Assembly (NCBI GenBank): GCA_011046135.1
Contig: DSBG01000027.1
Span: forward strand, 1 to 34,401
DNA from: Deltaproteobacteria bacterium
GTDB taxonomy: Bacteria; Desulfobacterota; Desulfomonilia; UBA1062
Reading direction: 5' to 3'
DNA length: 34,401 nt
The position numbers were made by a program, and so were the translations under genes. Below, one piece after another: positions 1 through 6,779 of the stretch. Under the pieces are notes generated by a model. That model searched no databases. It was given only the letters and a program-made list of their open reading frames with translations, and had not been told where the DNA came from. The stretch's first letter is position 1. Each line of letters starts with the position of its first letter.

Positions 1-712
1 CAGATATACCGAACTCATCCTGCAGCGTTGGTATTCCACGAACTTTGCCTTCGCCCCATGGCCAAATGGCGGTTGCCTCTCGTTTCCCCTGTTTTCTCCT
101 GGATACATTGACGCTGTGATCTGCGAGGATCTTCATGGACTCGAAGATGAGCTCTCTGAGAAAGGGGTCGTTGGGAAGAAAGTTGTCCACATACTCACCG
201 ATGATGTCATGGGGGGGGGTTGTCCTCAGGTCTGGGAACTCATATCCGTTGATGACCATGAGGTGCCGGTATTCCACACCAGGATATACCCTGATTTTCT
301 CGTTGCTTCTCAAGAGTTCCTTGAGAGACTGAACGACCTGGGCCGCCTCGGTTGTGGAAATGTGGTCTGAGCAGTAATCTTCCATGATGTAGCCTGGTTC
401 TCTCTGGGTCAGTGTTACAAGGTTGATTCTGAAGGCCGTATCCTGCTCGGACAGTTCCACCCCCATACTCGTTGCCTCGATGGGTGCCCTCCCTGAATAA
501 TACTTTTCAGGATCGAGGCCGAGAACCGTCATGTTTGCAACATCACTGCCCGGGGGAAATCCTGTCTTGATGGTTCTCACCATTCCCAGATCTCCCCGCG
601 AAGCCAGCTTGTCCATGTACGGAATATATGCAACATCCAGCGGCGTTTTATCTCCGAGTTCCTTCAGTGGTTCGTCGGCCATGCCGTCGCCGAGAAGAAT
701 GATGCTTTTCAA
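1..712 (-). CDS. apgM: apgM-family phosphoglycerate mutase / proposed homoserine kinase (3' end outside window)
   Basis: This is an alkaline-phosphatase-superfamily enzyme of the cofactor-independent phosphoglycerate mutase (archaeal type, COG3635) family. It starts at a TTG (712) preceded by a strong GGGAGGAG ribosome binding site 5-7 bases upstream, and 237 codons are visible before the window edge. The N-terminus reads LKSIILLGDGMADEP, the metal-binding DGMAD signature. It is followed by GSDVANMTVLG, which places the metal-binding/nucleophile Ser after GSD, and later by TTPPHDI and RREATAIWPWGEGK, all typical of the family. It lies 92 bases downstream of homoserine dehydrogenase on the same strand. 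This pairing underlies the known 'proposed homoserine kinase' subfamily (TIGR02535), so the enzyme may phosphorylate homoserine for threonine synthesis rather than act in glycolysis. Family membership is secure; the substrate is inferred. A run of nine C (211-219 on the plus strand as G) lies in the coding sequence. Confidence 0.88.
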   Translation of the reverse strand, partial: MKSIILLGDGMADEPLKELGDKTPLDVAYIPYMDKLASRGDLGMVRTIKTGFPPGSDVANMTVLGLDPEKYYSGRAPIEATSMGVELSEQDTAFRINLVTLTQREPGYIMEDYCSDHISTTEAAQVVQSLKELLRSNEKIRVYPGVEYRHLMVINGYEFPDLRTTPPHDIIGEYVDNFLPNDPFLRELIFESMKILADHSVNVSRRKQGKREATAIWPWGEGKVRGIPTLQDEFGIS

Positions 713-767
713 AGTCGCTCCTCCCTCTGTAAACGCTGTTGCTCGATCACGAACTCACGCTGCCCCA

Positions 768-794
768 GATACGACAGAACTGGATGATCGTATC
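768..794. repeat. Inverted repeat between hom and the apgM-family gene
   Basis: GATACGA (768-774) and TCGTATC (788-794) are perfect 7-base inverted repeats separated by 13 bases, in the 92-base spacer between hom and the downstream apgM-family gene. There is no T-tract on the minus strand, so it does not look like a simple terminator. It could be an RNA stem that protects or separates the two messages, or an operator. It could also be chance. Confidence 0.4.
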
Positions 795-804
795 GAATGC
801 GTTT

Positions 805-2130
805 CTACTGCGTGTTTTTAAGCTTCTTGTCTTCAACCCGTATTACGACAGGGTCGCCATCGACTTCCTGCAGTCTGGCGATATCCTTGATCGCGCTCTT
901 AACGTTGGATTCTTTCGCCTCGTGGGTCATCATGATCACGGGCACGTGGTTTTTGTCATCCGCATGGGCTTTCTGAATCACCGATACAATACTGATGTCT
1001 CTCCTGCCAAGTATCCCTGAGATCTTGGCCAGAACACCCGGTCTGTCTTGCGCATTGATTCTGATATAGTAGTTTGTGAGGATATCTTCGATGGGCATGT
1101 ACGTTTTAGGCCTGGAGAGGTCTTTCCGGTAGCCGAGATGTGGAATTCTCCCAGCAATACCTGCACGGATATTCCTGGCAACGTCTGCGATGTCACTCAC
1201 CACTGCCGATGCGGTGGGCATCATTCCGGCCCCTCTTCCGTAGAAGAGCGTCGAATCTACGATATCTCCCTTTACATAGAACGCATTGAACACACCGTCG
1301 ACCTTGGCAAGAAGGTAATTGAATGGAATGAGCGTCGGGTGAACCCGAGCCTCAACGCGGTCTCCCCGGTCGATTGTCAGCGCCAGGAGCTTGATCTTGT
1401 ACCCAAGTTCCTGTGCATACTGGACATCGAGGATATCAATATGGGATATCCCTTCGACGTACACACCGTTCATGTCGGGGGGAACACCGTAGGCAAGGCT
1501 TGTGACCAGGGCGAGCTTATGGGCCGCATCGATGCCTTCGACATCCAGTGTCGGGTCTGCCTCTGCGTATCCGAGCTCTTTTGCCTTGAGGAGCGCCTCG
1601 TGAAAGGTTGCACCGCTTTCGCTCATATCAGTGAGGATGAAGTTGCAGGTACCGTTGAGAATGCCGTAGATGAAGGTGTAGTTGTTGGCAACGAAGGCCT
1701 CACGCAGTGTCTTGATAATGGGAATTCCCCCGCCCACGGCCGCCTCGTAGTAGAGATCTTTTCCGTATTTGAGTGCATCTTCAAAGAGCTCTTTTCCTTT
1801 CGAGGCGAGAAGAGCCTTGTTCGCCGTTATCACGTGTTTGCCATTCTTCAGAGCATTCTTGATGAAGGTGCGTGCGGGTTCGATCCCACCGATGAGTTCG
1901 ATGATGATGTCGATTTCCGGGTCATTGATGAGGCGTTCCGCATCGGAAGTGAGCATGCCCTCAGGGATTCGGATCCCCCTGTCCCTGGAAAGGTCCACGT
2001 CTGCAATTGATTTTAACGACAGGGAAAATCCGAGCCGATCTTCGATAAGCGCGTGGTTCTCGAGCAGCGTCTTCGCTACTCCAGTCCCAATGGTCCCCAG
2101 ACCGATAAGCCCAATCTGTATTCGTTCCAT
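805..2130 (-). CDS. hom: Homoserine dehydrogenase with C-terminal ACT domain
   Basis: The enzyme reduces aspartate semialdehyde to homoserine with NAD(P)H, the branch-point step to threonine and methionine, in the cytoplasm. The 441-residue length is standard for the monofunctional bacterial form. The Rossmann motif GLGTIGTG is at residues 10-17, a conserved ANKALLA (K105) follows, and the signature GYAEADPTLDVEG is at about 188-199. Residues of about 355-432 form a regulatory ACT domain (starting near INAQDRPGVLAKISGIL), expected to mediate threonine feedback. ATG 2130 is preceded by AGGAG at good spacing. lipA ends 75 bases upstream and the apgM-family gene follows 92 bases downstream on the same strand, which suggests a hom plus homoserine-kinase-like pair. 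The identification is very secure. Confidence 0.97.
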   Translation of the reverse strand: MERIQIGLIGLGTIGTGVAKTLLENHALIEDRLGFSLSLKSIADVDLSRDRGIRIPEGMLTSDAERLINDPEIDIIIELIGGIEPARTFIKNALKNGKHVITANKALLASKGKELFEDALKYGKDLYYEAAVGGGIPIIKTLREAFVANNYTFIYGILNGTCNFILTDMSESGATFHEALLKAKELGYAEADPTLDVEGIDAAHKLALVTSLAYGVPPDMNGVYVEGISHIDILDVQYAQELGYKIKLLALTIDRGDRVEARVHPTLIPFNYLLAKVDGVFNAFYVKGDIVDSTLFYGRGAGMMPTASAVVSDIADVARNIRAGIAGRIPHLGYRKDLSRPKTYMPIEDILTNYYIRINAQDRPGVLAKISGILGRRDISIVSVIQKAHADDKNHVPVIMMTHEAKESNVKSAIKDIARLQEVDGDPVVIRVEDKKLKNTQ

Positions 2131-2205
2131 GGCAGCTCCTGCGTTGCACTGTGCATGATGTCGTTGTCAAGTATACCTTGAAACACGCCAGAAATATAGT
2201 TGATT

Positions 2206-3144
2206 TCATCCGGGCGAATTCATCGTGTTCCCCTTGGGGCCTAGGGAGTTCCGGGAAGTTTTAAGCAAACCGAACCGATCGAGAAGTTCATGGGAACGGT
2301 AGGAACTTCTCACCAGAGGCCCTGCGAGAACAACGGGCAGACCAAGAGATTCTCCCAGGTCTTTCCACCTCTCAAAGTAATGTGGCTCCCAGAATCTTGC
2401 CACCGGAGTGTTGAGCCTGGTCGGTTGCAGATACTGACCGATGGTGACGACATCGCACGAGGCGTCACGGAGATGTTCGAGAAGTTCCAGGATCTCTTCT
2501 TCTGTTTCCCCGAGACCAACCATGAATCCCGATTTGACGATGAAGTCACCAGAAAATTTTTTTGCATGCGTGAGGAGAGAAAGGCTCGTTTTCAGACGTG
2601 CCCTGGGCCTCACGTGAGGGTACTGCCTCGAAATCGTCTCAACATCATGGCTAAAAATCTGGGGGTTCTGTTCGAGAACCATGTCCAAATGGTTCATGTT
2701 GCCAGAAAAATCCGGGGTGAGTACATCGATAGTGGCTGCCGGGAGCACCTCCCTGAGCGCACCCATGGTCCTCACAAAGGCTGATGCGCCCCCATCAGGA
2801 AGATCATCCCTGGTTACCGAGGTGATGACCACATGATTCAGTCCGAGGGCAGCTGCTGTAAGGGCAACATGTTCCGGTTCGTCTGGATTCGGATCTTCAG
2901 GGACCCCCTTCTTGACCGAACAGAAGCTGCACGACCGGGTACAGGTGTCTCCGAGGATGAGAAATGTTGCGGTGGGCAAGGAAAAACATTCACAAATATT
3001 GGGGCAGCGAGCCTCTTCGCACACGGTGGAGAGTGCAGCTTGACGAAGGCATTTTTTCATGTTCCTGAGCGTTTCCTGATCCCTTGAGCGCTTCAGCCAC
3101 GAGGGGAGTCTTTTCGGGGGTTCGTCAGGTATCATCTGGTTCAT
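2206..3144 (-). CDS. lipA: Lipoyl synthase (radical SAM)
   Basis: LipA inserts two sulfur atoms into octanoyl groups on lipoate-dependent proteins such as the glycine cleavage H protein or 2-oxoacid dehydrogenase E2 subunits. Two iron-sulfur cluster motifs are visible. The auxiliary C-x4-C-x5-C cluster is C42, C47 and C53 (in CEEARCPNICEC), and the radical-SAM CxxxCxxC is C68, C72 and C75 (in CTRSCSFC). The C-terminal RSSY motif, which supplies the serine ligand of the auxiliary cluster, is present in GPLVRSSYRS. The 312-residue length is normal. The start overlaps the end of the upstream LapA-like gene by 20 bases, and an in-frame ATG nine bases further in (3135) is an alternative. Neither has a clear ribosome binding site, so translational coupling is likely. 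No lipB is seen in the window. Confidence 0.97.
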   Translation of the reverse strand: MNQMIPDEPPKRLPSWLKRSRDQETLRNMKKCLRQAALSTVCEEARCPNICECFSLPTATFLILGDTCTRSCSFCSVKKGVPEDPNPDEPEHVALTAAALGLNHVVITSVTRDDLPDGGASAFVRTMGALREVLPAATIDVLTPDFSGNMNHLDMVLEQNPQIFSHDVETISRQYPHVRPRARLKTSLSLLTHAKKFSGDFIVKSGFMVGLGETEEEILELLEHLRDASCDVVTIGQYLQPTRLNTPVARFWEPHYFERWKDLGESLGLPVVLAGPLVRSSYRSHELLDRFGLLKTSRNSLGPKGNTMNSPG

Positions 3145-3448
3145 CTGATTGCCCGGAGGATGTCTCTTGATCGAGCTCTTCGTATTTTAGTCGCATCAGT
3201 TTCCTGAGTTCATCGACCCGGGCAAGGGCAACTCGCTCCTGGGCTCTTTTGGCAAAGCCATTCCTGATGCCACAGACAAGGGCGGTGAAAGATCCCATGA
3301 GGAGAGAGATGAAAAGGAGCAGGTACAGCGGGAAGGTCTGTGAGGAATACCCGAAGAAATGGACTACGGCAAGCTGTTGATTCGAGAGGCCAAACAGGAT
3401 TCCCGCGATCAAGACACCGATCAGGATGATGGCCTTGCCATACATCAC
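3125..3448 (-). CDS. LapA-domain (DUF1049) inner-membrane protein
   Basis: This is a small protein of 107 residues with two predicted membrane segments, at about residues 5-23 and 38-60, followed by a basic then acidic cytoplasmic tail (KRAQERVALARVDELRKL, then a Glu/Asp/Ser-rich end) that could form a short coiled coil. The layout and the pattern LFGLSNQQLAVVHFF match the LapA/DUF1049 family. In E. coli LapA helps adjust LpxC turnover and lipopolysaccharide synthesis, but whether that role holds here is unknown. Translation probably starts at the GTG (3448) overlapping the HIT gene stop as GTGA, or at the ATG directly after it (3445). The last 20 bases overlap lipA. Confidence 0.8.
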   Translation of the reverse strand: MMYGKAIILIGVLIAGILFGLSNQQLAVVHFFGYSSQTFPLYLLLFISLLMGSFTALVCGIRNGFAKRAQERVALARVDELRKLMRLKYEELDQETSSGQSDEPDDT

Positions 3449-3912
3449 GAGAGCTTCCCCATGATTTTTTCGCGGGTTTTCTCAATGTGCTCTGATATGA
3501 TGTGGGTTTCGCTCAGAACAGGCATGAAATTTGTGTCACCGTTCCATCTCGGAACGATGTGAACGTGAAGATGGTCGGCGATTCCCGCTCCTGCCACCGT
3601 GCCGATATTGCATCCAATGTTGAATCCCTGGGGATTCAGAGATGACTGTATGGCAGAGACAATCTTCTTTACCATCTCCAAAATGCCTGTAAACTCATTT
3701 TTCTCGAGATCCAGCAGGTGCCCTATGTGGCGGTATGGGGCAACCATGCAGTGGCCGGTGGTATAGGGAAAACGGTTCATGATGGAGAAACAGTGCTTCT
3801 CGCGCAGGAGGATGAGATGATCGCCATCGGCCGGAGCACTGCAGAGTATGCACGAGTTCTCTTTTGGCTTTGTGATATACTCCACTCTCCATGGTGCCCA
3901 GATCGTGTTCAT
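3445..3912 (-). CDS. HIT-family nucleotide hydrolase/phosphorylase
   Basis: This is a histidine-triad protein of 155 residues. The catalytic motif HLHVHIVPRW gives H114, H116 and H118. A zinc-type CILC pair (C21, C24) follows an N-terminal WAPWRVEYI, a pattern seen in the Ap4A phosphorylase/HIT branch found in many bacteria and actinobacteria. The likely role is cleavage or phosphorolysis of dinucleoside polyphosphates or AMP conjugates in the cytoplasm; the exact substrate cannot be read from the sequence. The start overlaps the stop of the upstream phosphodiesterase (ATGA), and its own stop overlaps the start of the LapA-like gene (GTGA), so the three genes are surely cotranscribed. Confidence 0.9.
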   Translation of the reverse strand: MNTIWAPWRVEYITKPKENSCILCSAPADGDHLILLREKHCFSIMNRFPYTTGHCMVAPYRHIGHLLDLEKNEFTGILEMVKKIVSAIQSSLNPQGFNIGCNIGTVAGAGIADHLHVHIVPRWNGDTNFMPVLSETHIISEHIEKTREKIMGKLS

Positions 3913-4397
3913 AGTCCGATAATATCTCCCTGTATTGATCCTCTGGTGATTGTCATTATACCGATAGATTTCGTGTTTGTAAATCGTGAGTCAGTGGGAG
4001 AGCCGGGATTGAAATAGAAGATTCCATCCTCCCTGCCGCAGAAACTCTGGTGGGAATGTCCATAGACGAGGGCATCGATATCCTGAAAAGATCCCCTGAT
4101 TCGTGCACGGATTCCCAGGGGCGATCCCCATCCATGGATGATGCCGATGGTCACGTTCTCGATGAGGATCGTACGCATGGATGGATAGTGATGAGCCACG
4201 GACGCTTCATCCATGTTGCCGCATACGGCAAGCACTTCTTTACCGAGGGCATGAAAGGGATCGAGTACGCTTGCAGCTGTTATGTCACCTGCATGAATGA
4301 TGAGATCCACATCATGGAACTGTGTTTTGGCAATGGTTTCAATGAGGGGGTCCGGCCCTCTCAGGTGGGTATCTGAGAGCACACCGATTCTGGTCAT
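3909..4397 (-). CDS. YfcE/MJ0936-family metallophosphoesterase
   Basis: This is a compact calcineurin-like phosphodiesterase of 162 residues. All metal-binding motifs are present: SDTHL (D9, H11), GD (D38), GNMD (N61), a lone histidine in IIHGWG (H88), and GHSH (H114, H116). Family members hydrolyse phosphodiesters such as bis-pNPP, or cyclic nucleotides, with Mn2+ or Ni2+, but the natural substrate is mostly unknown. The gene is followed by the HIT gene with a 3-base overlap, and it lies 47 bases downstream of the nucleotide-sugar dehydrogenase on the same strand. No signal peptide is seen, so it is cytoplasmic. Confidence 0.92.
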   Translation of the reverse strand: MTRIGVLSDTHLRGPDPLIETIAKTQFHDVDLIIHAGDITAASVLDPFHALGKEVLAVCGNMDEASVAHHYPSMRTILIENVTIGIIHGWGSPLGIRARIRGSFQDIDALVYGHSHQSFCGREDGIFYFNPGSPTDSRFTNTKSIGIMTITRGSIQGDIIGL

Positions 4398-4444
4398 ATC
4401 TTACAAAATACGAAAATCATCATGGGATCAAGGGGAGAATGACA

Positions 4445-5701
4445 TCACAAGTATGCATCAGCATCGGGAAAGAGATTTTTTACATCGTAGACGACACATC
4501 CGTCTGCCTTGAGTCTCTCGAGATCGAGATCCCTGAACACGTCGTGTGCGACTGCGACCATGATGCCTTCATAGGTGCGGGTGAGGTCTTTTACGTCAGA
4601 GATCAGGTTGATTCCGTACTCGGAGTTTACCTCGAAGGCATCTGCGATGGGGTCGAAGACATCGACCATGCAATCAAAATCCCTGAGCTGATTGATGATA
4701 TCAAACACCTTGGAATTCCTGATATCCGGACAATTTTCTTTGAATGTGACGCCGAGAATCAGAACTGTTGCGTCAGTGATACGATGGGATTTTTTTACCA
4801 TGAGCTTGATGAGCTGGGTTGCGACGTATCGTCCCATTCCGTCATTGAGTCTTCGCCCGGCAAGGATTATCTGGGGGATGTATCCCATGCTTTCGGCCTT
4901 GTGCGTGAGGTAGTAAGGGTCGACGCCGATACAGTGTCCGCCCACGAGACCGGGGCTGAAAGGCAGAAAATTCCATTTTGTCCGTGCAGCCTCAAGAACA
5001 TCCTGGGTCCTGATGTCCATTTTTGCAAAGATCATGGCGAGTTCGTTGATGAAGGCAATGTTGATGTCTCTCTGGGCATTCTCGATAACCTTTGCGGCCT
5101 CTGCCACCCGTATGGAAGGTGCGAGATGGGTTCCTGCCGGTATGATGGACTGATAGAGGGAATCGACAATCTTGGCAATCTCTCGAGTGGATCCGGAGGT
5201 GACTTTCTTTATGGTGGTGAGCCTGTGACGTGTGTCACCGGGGTTTATCCGCTCCGGACTGTAGCCGCAGAAGAAGTCGACGTTATACCTGAGCCCGGAG
5301 GTTTTTTCGATGACGGGAACACACTCTTCCTCGGTGGCTCCGGGATAGACCGTGGACTCAAAGATCACGATGGCCCCTTTCCTGATCACGGATCCCACTG
5401 TTGCGCTCGCCTGTTTCAAGAGGGCAAGGTCAGGCCTGTTGAAGATATCGATGGGAGTTGGCACTGTAACGATGAAGACCGTGCTTTCCCGCAGATCGTT
5501 CTCATCACAGGTCAGATGGAGATGTTCTGCAGCGTCGATCTCTTCGGGACGGACCTCCCTGGTTCGATCGATTTTCCGGTTCAGTTCACCAATCCGTATG
5601 GCATTGATGTCGAACCCGACGGTCGGGTAGCGTTTGCCGAATTCCACCGCAAGGGGAAGACCAACGTAGCCGAGCCCGATGACAGCGATATGATGTTCCA
5701 T
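4445..5701 (-). CDS. tviB: UDP-N-acetylhexosamine 6-dehydrogenase (TviB/WbpO type)
   Basis: This is a nucleotide-sugar dehydrogenase that oxidises C6 of a UDP-hexosamine to the uronic acid with two NAD+, supplying precursors for capsule, Vi-type or O-antigen polysaccharide. The 418 residues open with the NAD motif [16 protein letters not shown]. The catalytic cysteine is C257 in [12 protein letters not shown], with supporting K204 and N208 in [12 protein letters not shown]. The N-terminal pattern [12 protein letters not shown] and the DRTREV segment resemble WbpO/TviB (UDP-GlcNAc/GalNAc) more than UDP-glucose dehydrogenase; that subgroup choice is by eye. An AGGAGG lies about 15 bases before the ATG, further than usual, but no in-frame start exists between them. 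It is the first gene of the minus-strand run. Confidence 0.9.
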   Translation of the reverse strand: MEHHIAVIGLGYVGLPLAVEFGKRYPTVGFDINAIRIGELNRKIDRTREVRPEEIDAAEHLHLTCDENDLRESTVFIVTVPTPIDIFNRPDLALLKQASATVGSVIRKGAIVIFESTVYPGATEEECVPVIEKTSGLRYNVDFFCGYSPERINPGDTRHRLTTIKKVTSGSTREIAKIVDSLYQSIIPAGTHLAPSIRVAEAAKVIENAQRDINIAFINELAMIFAKMDIRTQDVLEAARTKWNFLPFSPGLVGGHCIGVDPYYLTHKAESMGYIPQIILAGRRLNDGMGRYVATQLIKLMVKKSHRITDATVLILGVTFKENCPDIRNSKVFDIINQLRDFDCMVDVFDPIADAFEVNSEYGINLISDVKDLTRTYEGIMVAVAHDVFRDLDLERLKADGCVVYDVKNLFPDADAYL

Positions 5702-5906
5702 ACGATTTACTTGCGTCCTCCTCTCACAGTCACAGTCCTTTCGTACTCATTCCACATATCGACCCGGATAATCAAATACTATATTCGCTTCTCGGGAGAT
5801 GATCGGGGGAACCATCGGTTCACCCGGACCAATGCCGTGCAGTTTTCCGAAGCTCACGGGATTGTGCCCTGGGGAGTTGAGGGGGATCCTGTCCCGTCTG
5901 CCTGTC

Positions 5907-5935
5907 TTGACACCGTATGGGAAAAGCAATAAGAG
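5907..5935 (+). promoter_or_regulatory. Candidate sigma-70 promoter of murI
   Basis: A perfect -35 TTGACA (5907-5912), a 17-base spacer and a weak -10 TAAGAG (5930-5935) precede murI. The expected transcript start near 5942 leaves a leader of about 30 bases before ATG 5974. An upstream in-frame ATG at 5917 falls inside the promoter spacer, which argues for the later start. Confidence 0.55.
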
Positions 5936-5973
5936 ATCTCACGAACAACAACGTGTTCCCATCGAGGGTGGAT

Positions 5974-6771
5974 ATGTCGAGAACAGTACAAAGGATCGGT
6001 GTGTTTGATTCAGGGATTGGAGGGTTGACGGTCCTGAAATCCCTGATGGAGCTGCTTCCCCACACAAACATGGTCTATCTGGGAGACTGTGCTCGTCTCC
6101 CCTATGGAACTAAATCTCCCAAGACCATCGTACACTACTCCCTGCAGTGCTCAAGGTTTCTCGCCTCAAAAGACATCGATCTGCTGGTTGTTGCATGCAA
6201 TACCGCGAGCGCTCACGCGCTGGGCGCCCTCGAGCAGGAACTCGAAATCCCTGTGGTGGGTGTTATCGAGGCCGGTGCACGGGCTGTTATCGACTCGGGT
6301 GGCAGGAGGGTCGGCGTCATCGGAACCCCGACGACGATCAGAAGTGGTGCGTACGTTCGGATCATGCATGAAATTGAACCTGATCTGGAGATCATTTCCC
6401 AGGCATGTCCTCTCTTTGTGCCCCTGGTGGAGGAAGGATGGTTTCAAGACGAGATAACCGAGCTGGTTGCCAGGCGATATCTTTCCGGGATGATTGAAGC
6501 GCGGATTGATACCCTGTTGCTGGGATGTACCCACTATCCCCTTCTCAAGGGGATCCTCGGGAACATCATGGGCAGCGAGGTCCAGATCATAGATTCCGCA
6601 TTCTCCATAGCACGGGTGGTGGAGGAGATTGTTGGTACACCCGCCAAAGATCTGACCCACGCAGAGGTGGTGTACTACCTCTCGGATCTCTCGCCGAGAT
6701 TCATCGATATAGGAGAAGTCATCCTCGGTCATGAAATGAAGTATGTATATGACGTGGATCTTTGTGTATAA
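5974..6771 (+). CDS. murI: Glutamate racemase
   Basis: MurI converts L- to D-glutamate for peptidoglycan, in the cytoplasm. From ATG 5974 it has 265 residues, a normal length. The substrate-site FDSGIGGLTV (D12, S13) is near the N-terminus, and the two catalytic cysteines are C75 in VACNTAS and C185 in GCTHYPLL. The start at 5974 is preferred over the in-frame ATG at 5917: it has GAGGG six bases upstream, the protein then begins just before the conserved FDSGIGG, and the 5917 codon lies within a good promoter. The gene begins the plus-strand block. The EF-G paralogue starts only eight bases after its stop. Confidence 0.96.
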   Translation: MSRTVQRIGVFDSGIGGLTVLKSLMELLPHTNMVYLGDCARLPYGTKSPKTIVHYSLQCSRFLASKDIDLLVVACNTASAHALGALEQELEIPVVGVIEAGARAVIDSGGRRVGVIGTPTTIRSGAYVRIMHEIEPDLEIISQACPLFVPLVEEGWFQDEITELVARRYLSGMIEARIDTLLLGCTHYPLLKGILGNIMGSEVQIIDSAFSIARVVEEIVGTPAKDLTHAEVVYYLSDLSPRFIDIGEVILGHEMKYVYDVDLCV

Positions 6772-6779
6772 TAGAGGCT

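Noticed and set aside
1865-1885. tRNA-like GGTTCGATCCC sequence
   Set aside because: It lies within the hom coding region, and no matching acceptor stem or D-arm was found around it.
1048-2010. Long plus-strand reading frame opposite hom (320 codons)
   Set aside because: It is fully antisense to a strongly conserved gene and has no recognisable product or ribosome binding site; high-GC codon bias makes such shadows common.
4439-5932. Plus-strand reading frame of 497 codons opposite the nucleotide-sugar dehydrogenase
   Set aside because: The antisense dehydrogenase has all catalytic motifs; the plus-strand translation is rich in Asp, Gly and Cys without a known fold, and starts without a ribosome binding site.
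5917-5973. Earlier start for murI
   Set aside because: The ATG at 5917 falls inside a TTGACA-N17 promoter spacer and has no ribosome binding site; the later ATG 5974 has both a site and the family N-terminus.
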